NCBI GenBank assembly: GCA_937920085.1
Contig: CALETE010000029.1
Location: 1-64,000 of the forward strand
Length of the DNA: 64,000 nt
From: an uncultured Alphaproteobacteria bacterium
GTDB taxonomy: Bacteria; Pseudomonadota; Alphaproteobacteria; Caulobacterales; Caulobacteraceae
Reading direction: 5' to 3'
The position numbers and the translations under genes were made by a program. The notes under the pieces are model-generated. The model worked only from the letters and a program-made list of their open reading frames with translations. It did not search any database and was not told the origin of the DNA. Below are positions 1-7,847 of this stretch, one piece after another. The stretch's first letter is position 1; the number at the start of each line of letters is the position of its first letter.

Positions 1-306
1 GACTGCCTCTATGGCCGTAACTGGGGCTGTGTTGAGGACATTCCCTTCCTCCATTTTGAGCTCTGCTACTATCAGGCCATTGAATGGGCGATCGGTCGGG
101 GCCTTTCGCGGGTGGAGGCTGGGGCTCAGGGACAGCACAAGATCGCCCGGGGGTATTTGCCCGCCCCGGTTCGCTCTGCGCATTATATTGCCGATCCAAG
201 GCTTAGAGCTCCGGTGGAAGACTTTGTTCGGCGCGAGCGAGCGGCGGTCGAGGACGAGATGGAGTGGCTTTCAGAGGAGTACTCGCCTTTCAAGAAGGAC
301 GGGTAG
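1..306 (+). CDS. FemAB/GNAT-like protein (COG3146, DUF482 family), C-terminal part
   Basis: Only the last 101 codons lie in the window; the reading frame is open from base 1 to the TAG at 304-306. The fragment reads YGRNWGCVEDIPFLHFELCY, then VEAGAQGQHKIARGYLP and SAHYIADPR, which are strongly conserved C-terminal blocks of the alphaproteobacterial DUF482 family, often annotated as GNAT acetyltransferase or peptidogalycan biosynthesis protein. These proteins have a FemAB-like acyltransferase fold; the substrate is not established. The gene ends 24 bp before the HIT gene on the same strand, so the two may be cotranscribed. Family assignment is firm; biochemical role is inferred from the fold only. 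Confidence 0.85.
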   Translation, partial: DCLYGRNWGCVEDIPFLHFELCYYQAIEWAIGRGLSRVEAGAQGQHKIARGYLPAPVRSAHYIADPRLRAPVEDFVRRERAAVEDEMEWLSEEYSPFKKDG

Positions 307-330
307 GGCCCTGATTTTAGGAGTTATTTT

Positions 331-771
331 ATGAGCCTCGATGGCCAGTACGATCCTTCAAACATTTTCGGTAAAATCCTGCGTGGGGAAATGCCCAGCG
401 CTAAGGTCTTCGAGAATGACGATGTCTATGCCTTCATGGATGTCTTTCCGCAGACGCGTGGCCATACGCTCGTGATCCCAAAACTGTCCCAGGCGCGCAA
501 TTTTTTGGAAGAGACGCCCCAGCGGTTGGGTGCCCTGATGCAAGGGGTGCAGATCGTTGCCAAGGCGGTGCGGTTGGCGCTGAATCCAGATGGCTTGGTG
601 ATTACCCAGTTCAATGGCACGGCGGCAGGGCAGACGGTCTTTCACCTACATTTCCATGTGATCCCACGTTGGGAGGGACAGGCCGTCGGTCGGCACGCCA
701 GCGGCGGGATGGCTGACCCCAACGAGCTTCGGGCTTTGGCCACGGAGATTGCGGCGAAGATCGAGGCCTAG
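331..771 (+). CDS. HIT family (histidine triad) protein
   Basis: A 146-residue protein with the typical HIT layout: an N-terminal SNIFGKILRGEMPSAKVFEND block, an FMDVFPQTRGHTLVIPK block, and the triad HLHFHVIPR with His105, His107 and His109. HIT proteins are small cytoplasmic nucleotide-binding hydrolases (AMP-lysine or AMP-amide bonds, dinucleoside polyphosphates); the natural substrate here is unknown. The ATG at 331 is preceded by a TAGGAG ribosome-binding site at 319-324. The stop overlaps the convergent transglycosylase gene: the four bases CTAG at 768-771 hold both TAG codons. Confidence 0.93.
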   Translation: MSLDGQYDPSNIFGKILRGEMPSAKVFENDDVYAFMDVFPQTRGHTLVIPKLSQARNFLEETPQRLGALMQGVQIVAKAVRLALNPDGLVITQFNGTAAGQTVFHLHFHVIPRWEGQAVGRHASGGMADPNELRALATEIAAKIEA

Positions 772-2450
772 CGCCTGTGGTGTCGGGTAGAGTGCCGGGC
801 CTTAGATTTTCGGGAGGCGGGGGGCTTGATGGGGACTGGCGGTGGCTCAGCATCCCAGCGAGCGTCAATGTACTTCTGACCGCTGGCGACGGCGTCTAGG
901 GTTCCCAGATCCTGGCCAAACTTTTTCCGATAAGCCCAATAGGCCGCCATGACTTTTTCAACATAGTCCCGCGTTTCAGGGGCGGGCATACATTCGATGA
1001 CCATGAGGCTGTCGTCGTCTTCGCCCAGCATTTGCGCCGTCTTTTGCAGGGTTGCCGGCCCGCCATTATAGGCGGCAACAGTTCGGAGAATGTCGTAGCC
1101 AACCCCCTGGTTCATCAGCCAAGTGACGTAGTCCTGCCCAACGCTCAGGTTGAAACTGGGATTGAAGAGCGGGCTCATATCGTCTCGTAGACGGGTGTTG
1201 CCGCTGGCATGGACGGCGGTATCTGGCATCAGCTGCATTAGCCCAACGGCGCCCGTAGAGGATACGACGCCAGGGTTGAAGCGGCTCTCCTGGCGCACAA
1301 TGGCGTAGACCAAGGCCTTCGGTATTGTGAACCCACGACTGGGGTAGAGGGCCGGTGTTTGGTAGTCTGGCTCCGCAGCTGTGCGGTTCGCGGTCGCTGT
1401 AACTTTTTCTACGGTCAACTCACCATTCAGGGCCAAAGCTAAGCCAGCCCAGATCTGTCGGGCTTGCCCTGGTGCCGCCAGGGTAATGCCAGCTCGTAAT
1501 TCCTGAGCAGCCTCCTCCGTGCGCCCGATTTGCGCAAGTGCAGCGGCGCGGTGGGCGCGTGGATCATTTTGGACCAGGGCGATGAGATCGCGATCTGCAA
1601 CGATTTCCGGTTTTGCGGCGGGTGGTGCCTTGTAAGCCCGGGGCGCAGTTTCAAGAGGTAGAGGGTCTCCAAGCGCCTGTAACTGGGTCTGCCGCTCTGC
1701 GATCATCCCATAGAAGGTGTGCGATGCTGACGCAGCCTGACGCAGATAGAGACTACGCCTTAGCTGAGTTTTTGGATCCTGTGTCGCGCTTGCGTCCGCC
1801 GACCTAGCGGCCCAGTACGCCGCGCCGGCTCTCACCCAGATATTTTCCTCTGGATCACGGGATAGGGCTGAAAAGCTTTTTTCGGCTTGGTCGAAGGATT
1901 TCAAGCGATAGGCCGCCATGCCAGCAACCCACCGATCACCCATTTCTAGCGCGAGGTCCAATGCGCGCTTGGGGTCGCCGTTATAAAACGCCAGTCGCGC
2001 CTGCCGAGCACCATCGATATCAAACGGCCCCCCTGTGCCCGGCGGCACGAGGATCGTCATATTCCAATCCGTGCCTATGAGCGCTGGTTGGGCAAGGGGC
2101 GGATCAGAGGGCAGCTTTCGCTTTGCCGCCAATTGCGCCATGCGCTCAGCGGGGGGCAGGTCGGCATATTGCGACACCCAGTTGGCCAATTCGCTGTAGT
2201 TGGACTTGTGCGCAGTGGGGTGCATTAACTGACGGAAGGTCAGATATCCGCTTAGGGATGGATCGGTGATGTCGACGGCCAAGAGGGCGGCACCGACGAA
2301 GTCGCCTTGATCAACCGATGCGAAGGCAAGTTGATATTTGAGGGCATCATCTGCCGTCAGCGCTTGTGGGGCAGATGCCCAAGCACTCGGTGCGGCGAGG
2401 CTCAGCGCGGCCGCAATACTCGCGCCGATGAACCCTTTGAGCACCGTCAT
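768..2450 (-). CDS. slt: soluble lytic murein transglycosylase (Slt family)
   Basis: A 560-residue protein with an N-terminal signal peptide (about residues 1-25, ending ASA), a long helical region typical of the Slt U/L superhelix, and a C-terminal SLT domain. The catalytic glutamate is Glu388 in YAIVRQESRFNPG, followed by GAVGLMQLMP and AAYNGGP. It should cleave the MurNAc-GlcNAc bond of peptidoglycan in the periplasm to form 1,6-anhydroMurNAc ends. The tail is basic and His/Arg rich. It lies 125 bp downstream of the uracil-DNA glycosylase gene on the same strand. Length is somewhat shorter than E. coli Slt70. Confidence 0.93.
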   Translation of the reverse strand: MTVLKGFIGASIAAALSLAAPSAWASAPQALTADDALKYQLAFASVDQGDFVGAALLAVDITDPSLSGYLTFRQLMHPTAHKSNYSELANWVSQYADLPPAERMAQLAAKRKLPSDPPLAQPALIGTDWNMTILVPPGTGGPFDIDGARQARLAFYNGDPKRALDLALEMGDRWVAGMAAYRLKSFDQAEKSFSALSRDPEENIWVRAGAAYWAARSADASATQDPKTQLRRSLYLRQAASASHTFYGMIAERQTQLQALGDPLPLETAPRAYKAPPAAKPEIVADRDLIALVQNDPRAHRAAALAQIGRTEEAAQELRAGITLAAPGQARQIWAGLALALNGELTVEKVTATANRTAAEPDYQTPALYPSRGFTIPKALVYAIVRQESRFNPGVVSSTGAVGLMQLMPDTAVHASGNTRLRDDMSPLFNPSFNLSVGQDYVTWLMNQGVGYDILRTVAAYNGGPATLQKTAQMLGEDDDSLMVIECMPAPETRDYVEKVMAAYWAYRKKFGQDLGTLDAVASGQKYIDARWDAEPPPVPIKPPASRKSKARHSTRHHRR

Positions 2451-2575
2451 CCAAACCCTCTGGGGAAGCAGCCCTAGGCCAGCCCGCGCCCCAACCTTTA
2501 GGGCAGGTTGTCCTTAAGGGGCAGGACCCGCCTCGGAAAGGGTTTAGTCGGATCTGCTTGGTCAATCCTACTTGA

Positions 2576-3373
2576 TCACCTTGAGGGGCGATCTAGGCGC
2601 TCACTGAGGGTCAGAAGGTCTGCCCAGGCCATTTTTTTGGCCCCAGGTTGTCGCAGGAGAAAGGCTGGATGCAGGGTAGCCAGTGCGGGTATTTCGATTT
2701 TTCCGTCGGAACTTCGCCATTCGATCCAGCGGCCGCGGAGGGATAGGATGCCCTCATCTTGTTTGAGCATGGCCTTGGAGGAGGGCCCACCCACGCAGAG
2801 CAGCAGCCGGGGTTGAACCAGGGCGATGGCCCGTTCGACGAAGGGCATGCACACGGCCTGCTCTTCCAATGTTGGATTTCGATTTCCAGGCGGGCGCCAA
2901 AACACGGAATTGGTGATGAAGACCCGATCCGACAGACCAGCAGAGGTGAGCATCTTGTCGAGCAGTTGCCCAGCACGTCCGACAAAAGGAATTCCCCGCT
3001 GGTCTTCTTCCTGCCCGGGGCCCTCGCCGACCACAATGATTGGCGCGTCCCCTGCACCGCGGCTGAAGACAGTCTGCTTAGCGCCTTGAAATTTAAGCGG
3101 GCAACCGTCGAAATTAGCGATCGCCTCGTGCAGCGCTTCCAGACTTTGACAAGCCTCTGCCATTTGCCGGGCTGCCTCCACCTGGGCCGAGACGTCCTGG
3201 GTCTTGGTGGCAGCCCGAGCCAGGTTCGGAGGGGGCTGCAGGGGGGCTGGCCGGCTGAGGGCAATCGCGCCCGCAGCTATGCGATCAATCGGATCTTCCG
3301 ACAGAATGGAGTCAATACCCGCCTCAGCCCAGAATGCGAGCAAGCTCTCAGCAGTGCGGTCGGCAAGGCTCAT
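2576..3373 (-). CDS. uracil-DNA glycosylase, family 4-like
   Basis: A 265-residue protein that should excise uracil from DNA at the start of base excision repair. The core carries VVGEGPGQEEDQRGIPFVGR (motif I), TNSVFWRPPGNRNPT, and the motif II sequence LHPAFLLRQPG. The first ~85 residues are an Ala/Pro-rich poorly conserved region. Family 4 enzymes hold a 4Fe-4S cluster with four cysteines. Here the usual first CxxC pair is reduced to one Cys (FDGCPLK), with further Cys in EQAVCMPF and LLLCVGG, so cluster binding may differ. It is transcribed divergently from the ETF-QO gene (126 bp between starts). Confidence 0.9.
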   Translation of the reverse strand: MSLADRTAESLLAFWAEAGIDSILSEDPIDRIAAGAIALSRPAPLQPPPNLARAATKTQDVSAQVEAARQMAEACQSLEALHEAIANFDGCPLKFQGAKQTVFSRGAGDAPIIVVGEGPGQEEDQRGIPFVGRAGQLLDKMLTSAGLSDRVFITNSVFWRPPGNRNPTLEEQAVCMPFVERAIALVQPRLLLCVGGPSSKAMLKQDEGILSLRGRWIEWRSSDGKIEIPALATLHPAFLLRQPGAKKMAWADLLTLSERLDRPSR

Positions 3374-3499
3374 TGGCGTCTGAAAATCAATTTTGGCGGC
3401 ATTGGTGCTTGACCGCCCTTGTGCAAGCTATTGATAAGTCCCTCAAGGGATCAAGACCAGCCGCTCTATGTTGCGACTGGACAGTGGAGCTTAAGACAC

Positions 3500-5182
3500 A
3501 TGAGCCAAGCCGCAGACGCCGTTGAACGCGAAGCGATGGAATATGACGTGGTCATTGTGGGCGCTGGGCCGTCAGGGCTATCGGCTGCCATTCGGTTGAA
3601 ACAGCTGGCCGAGGCTGCTGGAACCGAGATTTCCGTGGCTGTGCTTGAAAAGGGCTCAGAGGTCGGGGCGCATATTCTGTCCGGCGCGGTGATCGATCCG
3701 AGTGGAATTCAGGAACTGCTGCCCAACTGGCAGGAACTTGGCGTGCCTCTGGAGACAAAGGTCAGTCGCGATAAGTTTGTCATTCTGGGGCCGCAGGGCG
3801 CTCTAGATGTCAGCTTCTTGCCCTTTCCCAAGTGGATGCTGAACCACGGCAACTATATTGCCAGCCTTGGCAATGTCTGCCGTTGGCTGGGTGCCCATGC
3901 CGAGAGCCTTGGGGTTGAAATCTACCCCGGCATGGCCGCTTCAGAAGTGGTCTACGATGAGAAGGGTGCCGTAAAGGGCGTCGTCGCCGGCGTGTTCGGG
4001 ATCGGCAAGGACGGAGAGCCCGGTCCAGACTATCAGCCAGGGATCGAGCTGCATGCTAAATATACCTTCATTGGGGAAGGGGTCCGGGGCTCTCTTTCCA
4101 AGCAACTTCAGGCTAAGTTTGGACTGACAGACGGCCGCGATGCGCAAAAATTCGGCATCGGTATCAAGGAGCTCTGGCAGGTGCCAGACGCGAACTTTGA
4201 GTCTGGTTTGACCCAGCACACCTTCGGATGGCCATTGGACAATGCCACTGGCGGCGGCAGCTTTATGTACCATTTCGGGGACAACTATGTGTCCATCGGG
4301 TTTGTGGTGCACCTGAACTACAAGAATCCGTGGATATCGCCCTTCGACGAATTCCAGCGTTTCAAGACCCACCCCTCGATCCGTGGCTATCTGGAAGGTG
4401 GCAAGCGGATTGCCTACGGTGCCCGTGCCATCACTGAAGGGGGATCACAGTCGCTGCCTCAGCTCTATTTCCCTGGCGGGGTCTTGCTGGGATGCGCGGC
4501 CGGTATGGTCAATGTCCCGCGGATCAAGGGCAGCCATAACGCGGTTAAGAGCGGGGTTCTCGCGGCTGAAGCGGCCTTCGCGGCGATTGCCGAAGGCCGT
4601 GGCGGCGACGAATTGGCGTCCTATGAGGCGGCCTACAATAAGTCATCGATTGCAAAGGAACTTTGGTCTGTCCGGAACTTCAAACCCCTGTGGTCGAAGT
4701 TCGGCACCATTCCTGGAATTGGCCTTGGCGCCCTCGACGCAATGATCGCCACCTTGTTCGGAGGGTGGTCGCCTTGGGGCACGGTCAAGCACGGGAAGTC
4801 GGACGCAGAGTCGACGGGCCTAGCCAAGGACTACAAGCCGATCACCTATCCGAAGCCTGATGGTGTCCTGTCCTTCGACAAGCTGTCATCAGTGTTCCTG
4901 TCGGCGACCAACCACGATGAGAACCAGCCGGCGCACCTGAAACTCAAGGATCCCTCAATCCCGATTTCGGTGAACCTGCCCAAGTATGGAGAGCCAGCGC
5001 GGCTCTTCTGTCCTGCGGGTGTCTATGAGGTGCTCTACGACGAGCAAGGCCAGAACCCGAAGTTCCAGATTAACTTCCAGAACTGCGTCCACTGCAAGAC
5101 CTGTGACATTAAGGACCCCTCGCAAAATATTAACTGGACCACGCCACAAGGCGGAGACGGCCCGAACTATCCCAACATGTAA
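3500..5182 (+). CDS. electron transfer flavoprotein-ubiquinone oxidoreductase
   Basis: A 560-residue protein (ETF-QO, ETFDH type) that passes electrons from electron transfer flavoprotein to the quinone pool, linking fatty-acid and amino-acid oxidation to respiration. It has the dinucleotide-binding motif VVIVGAGPSGLSAAIRL near the N-terminus and the C-terminal 4Fe-4S motif with FCPAGVYEV and NCVHCKTCDIKDP. The length matches the family. An ATG 27 codons upstream is in frame, but the start at 3500 (MSQAADAVEREAMEYD) is preferred because it has a GGAG-like site upstream and gives the usual family N-terminus. It is followed 55 bp later by the TPR lipoprotein gene. Confidence 0.95.
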   Translation: MSQAADAVEREAMEYDVVIVGAGPSGLSAAIRLKQLAEAAGTEISVAVLEKGSEVGAHILSGAVIDPSGIQELLPNWQELGVPLETKVSRDKFVILGPQGALDVSFLPFPKWMLNHGNYIASLGNVCRWLGAHAESLGVEIYPGMAASEVVYDEKGAVKGVVAGVFGIGKDGEPGPDYQPGIELHAKYTFIGEGVRGSLSKQLQAKFGLTDGRDAQKFGIGIKELWQVPDANFESGLTQHTFGWPLDNATGGGSFMYHFGDNYVSIGFVVHLNYKNPWISPFDEFQRFKTHPSIRGYLEGGKRIAYGARAITEGGSQSLPQLYFPGGVLLGCAAGMVNVPRIKGSHNAVKSGVLAAEAAFAAIAEGRGGDELASYEAAYNKSSIAKELWSVRNFKPLWSKFGTIPGIGLGALDAMIATLFGGWSPWGTVKHGKSDAESTGLAKDYKPITYPKPDGVLSFDKLSSVFLSATNHDENQPAHLKLKDPSIPISVNLPKYGEPARLFCPAGVYEVLYDEQGQNPKFQINFQNCVHCKTCDIKDPSQNINWTTPQGGDGPNYPNM

Positions 5183-5237
5183 GCTATCGTCAGCGTTGGC
5201 GGGTTGCAGTCAGGGCGGATTTCGTGAGACTCAGCCC

Positions 5238-6923
5238 ATGACTCAGTTGCGCATCGCCGTCATCCTGGCCTTCATGACCGCCCTCGCAGGGTGCGCTACC
5301 CCTGCGAGTGTAACGACGCAAGTCGACCCACAGGCCTCTTCCTATGGCTTGTTCCTGGCTGGGAAGGGCGCGTTGACCGATGGTCGCAATCGAGAAGCTG
5401 CAGATTATTTTGTGCGGGCGCAGGTTACGGCCGACGATACAGAAGGACTGGTGGGCGAAAGGGTTTTTGCATCCACACTTCTGGCTGGAGATGTGACGCG
5501 GGCGGCGGCCGTCGCGCCCGTAGACTTGAATGGCGACGGACAGAAATTCGGTCAGGTCGTTCAGGGGGTCGAGGCTTTAGCGACGGGAGACGCAAAGCTA
5601 GGCCAACGCCTCCTTGCTCCGGACAAGACGCCCTTCCCACACAAGATACTCTCACTTCTCCTATCGCCATGGGCCGCTGCCATGGCGGGTGATGTTCAGG
5701 GCTCGTTGGTCAGGCCACAGTCGAGTGGCGACAGGGTCGTGGATTTCTTTGGCCTGCTGGGTCAGGCTCATCTCTTCGAGCGCGCAAAGCGTTATGATGA
5801 AGCTGAGACCGACTTTAAGCTCTTGGCTGGGGGCGAAACCCCCTCATCGCTTTCAGCGCTAGCCTATGGCGGTTTTTTGGAGCGGCGCGGGCGGCGGGCC
5901 GATGCTGTGACGATCTATAGCAAGGCCTTAGTCAGCCAGCCCTTTGACTCACAATTGAAAGCGGCACTTCAGCGTGCTCAATCTGGCCGTGGCAGGCCAC
6001 CCGCAGTCCCCACTCTTAAGCAAGGTGCGGCGCAAGCTGTGATGGCACCGGCCATTGTTATTTCCGGGGCAAAACAAAATCAGATGGCCCTGGCCTATCT
6101 GCGACTTGCCCTAAGGCTCGATCCAAATCTGAATAGCGCTTGGCTGATGGTCGGTGACCTTCTCCAAGAATCCGGTGACCGTGATGGGGCGCGGCAGGCC
6201 TATGGCATGGCCAAGCCCGGCTCTGCTGAATATCTACCAGCACAGTCCAAGCTCGCATGGTCGTATCAAGCTGCCCACGATCCCACCACGGCACTTGCTA
6301 TGGCCAAGGCCATGGCATCAACCGGCGACCCTGACGCCAAGCTGACATTTTCCGATATCCTGCGAAATAATGGCAAGTATGAAGAGTCTGCTCAGGTTCT
6401 TACTGAGGTTATGGGGTCAGCCCCCGATTGGCATTTGCTATACGCCCGAGGGGTTTCCTATGATCGCGCAGGCCGCTGGGCCGAAGGGGAGGCTGACCTG
6501 CTTGCCGCACTGAAGCTGCAGCCCGACGAAGCAGAAATTCTGAATTATCTGGGATATTCCTGGATTGATCGGGGCCAGCATCTCGATACGGCCTTGGGCA
6601 TGATCCAGAAAGCCGTTGGGCAAAACCCGCGGTCTGGGGCGATCATTGATAGCCTGGGTTGGGCCTATTATCGGCTCGGTGATTTCAAGAAGGCCGTCGA
6701 AACCCTTGAAAACGCAGTCGAGCTAGAAGCGGGTGATCCAGATATCAATAATCATCTGGGGGATGCCTATTGGCGGGTCGGGCGTAAGGACGAAGCCATT
6801 TTCCAATGGCGCAGGGTACTCACCTTGGATCCGGACGCAAAAATGAAGTCTGAGGTGGATCGGAAATTGGTCTCGGGGCTATCGGAGGTGGTTGCTACGC
6901 CCGCCCCGCGGGTTGGAGACTAA
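5238..6923 (+). CDS. TPR-repeat lipoprotein
   Basis: A 561-residue protein with a lipoprotein signal peptide whose lipobox LAGC ends at Cys19, so it is probably anchored to a membrane facing the periplasm. The rest is alpha-helical and built of tetratricopeptide repeats. The clearest are in the C-terminal half, for example GYSWIDRGQHLDTALGMIQK, SLGWAYYRLGDFKKAVETLE and HLGDAYWRVGRKDEAIFQWR. TPR proteins of this kind are scaffolds and are common just upstream of ispE in alphaproteobacteria; the partner is unknown. The frame stays open upstream, but the start at 5238 is chosen because it directly yields the signal peptide. The stop is two bases before the ispE start. Confidence 0.88.
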   Translation: MTQLRIAVILAFMTALAGCATPASVTTQVDPQASSYGLFLAGKGALTDGRNREAADYFVRAQVTADDTEGLVGERVFASTLLAGDVTRAAAVAPVDLNGDGQKFGQVVQGVEALATGDAKLGQRLLAPDKTPFPHKILSLLLSPWAAAMAGDVQGSLVRPQSSGDRVVDFFGLLGQAHLFERAKRYDEAETDFKLLAGGETPSSLSALAYGGFLERRGRRADAVTIYSKALVSQPFDSQLKAALQRAQSGRGRPPAVPTLKQGAAQAVMAPAIVISGAKQNQMALAYLRLALRLDPNLNSAWLMVGDLLQESGDRDGARQAYGMAKPGSAEYLPAQSKLAWSYQAAHDPTTALAMAKAMASTGDPDAKLTFSDILRNNGKYEESAQVLTEVMGSAPDWHLLYARGVSYDRAGRWAEGEADLLAALKLQPDEAEILNYLGYSWIDRGQHLDTALGMIQKAVGQNPRSGAIIDSLGWAYYRLGDFKKAVETLENAVELEAGDPDINNHLGDAYWRVGRKDEAIFQWRRVLTLDPDAKMKSEVDRKLVSGLSEVVATPAPRVGD

Positions 6924-6925
6924 CC

Positions 6926-7786
6926 TTGCTGGAGCCCGAGGTTTATCTCGCTTCGGCGAAGGTGAATCTATTTCTGCACGTGGGTGCTCTGGCCGATGAT
7001 GGATTCCATCCCATCTGCAGCGGGATGGTTTTTTGTGACTATGGCGACTTGGTCTCCCTTGCCAGTCGTCCTGGCCTAAGCGTCACTGGGCCCTTTTCCG
7101 GCCACCTTGATGGCGGGGGCGTGAATTTGGTGGACAGGGCCATCCTGGCTCTTGGCAAACTTATTCCGCCTTCCGTAGGCCTGAAGTTGGAAAAGCGCCT
7201 GCCTGTTGCCGCAGGACTAGGGGGCGGGTCCAGCGATGCCGGTGCGGCCTTGCGGCTCCTGCGTGCTAAATTCGTCCCTCAGCTATCCGATCATGACCTG
7301 GAGGAGATCGCCGCGAGTCTTGGATCTGACGGTGCTGCCTGTCTTTGGGGGCGGTCGGTCTTGGCGCAGGGACGGGGGGAGCGTCTGTCCGCCTGGCCAC
7401 CTATGCCCGAGCTCTATGGCGTTCTGGTCAATCCGCGGGTGGAGGTGTCTACAGCCGCTGTTTATCGCCGCTTTGACGAGCTTGGCGACGTCTCCGATTG
7501 CACGGCTCCAGAAATGCCTGCTGGCTTTGAAAGTGCTTTTGCGCTCGCGGAATGGCTTCAGAATATGCGCAATGATCTGCAAGTGCCAGCCCTGAGCCTT
7601 GCACCGGTCATTCAGACGGTTCTGCGCGAGCTTGAATCGGCTGAGGGTGTCTTACTTGCACGCATGTCAGGCTCGGGGGCGACTTGCTTTGCATTATGCA
7701 CGGATAAGGCTGCGTCCGATCAGTTAGCCCAGGCCATAGCTTGCGCCTATCCAGCTTGGTGGGTTCAGGCCTGTCGCTTCGGCTAA
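6926..7786 (+). CDS. ispE: 4-diphosphocytidyl-2-C-methyl-D-erythritol kinase
   Basis: A 286-residue GHMP-family kinase that phosphorylates CDP-methylerythritol in the non-mevalonate isoprenoid pathway. The ATP loop PVAAGLGGGSSDAG lies at residues 93-106, and the expected catalytic Lys12 (SAKVNLFLHVG) and Asp135 (LGSDGAACLWG) are present. The C-terminal MSGSGATCFALC block is also typical. The predicted start is TTG at 6926, only two bases after the stop of the TPR lipoprotein gene, so translation is probably coupled. It converges on amtB, with a hairpin terminator between. Confidence 0.96.
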   Translation: MLEPEVYLASAKVNLFLHVGALADDGFHPICSGMVFCDYGDLVSLASRPGLSVTGPFSGHLDGGGVNLVDRAILALGKLIPPSVGLKLEKRLPVAAGLGGGSSDAGAALRLLRAKFVPQLSDHDLEEIAASLGSDGAACLWGRSVLAQGRGERLSAWPPMPELYGVLVNPRVEVSTAAVYRRFDELGDVSDCTAPEMPAGFESAFALAEWLQNMRNDLQVPALSLAPVIQTVLRELESAEGVLLARMSGSGATCFALCTDKAASDQLAQAIACAYPAWWVQACRFG

Positions 7787-7798
7787 CCCGCATGCGAA

Positions 7799-7823
7799 AA
7801 CGGGGGCCGCAAGGACCCCCGTT
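7799..7823 (-). terminator. rho-independent terminator between ispE and amtB
   Basis: Inverted repeat AACGGGGG (7799-7806) and CCCCCGTT (7816-7823). The inner bases can pair further around a GCAA loop. Read on the minus strand, the stem is followed by a short T-run, so it best fits the end of amtB; it may also stop ispE transcription. Confidence 0.75.
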
Positions 7824-7847
7824 CCCAACTCAGATTTAGTGTCGAGA

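Noticed and set aside
2759..3412. 217-codon open frames on both strands around the uracil-DNA glycosylase gene
   Set aside because: Shadows of a gene with intact family motifs; they share none of their own.
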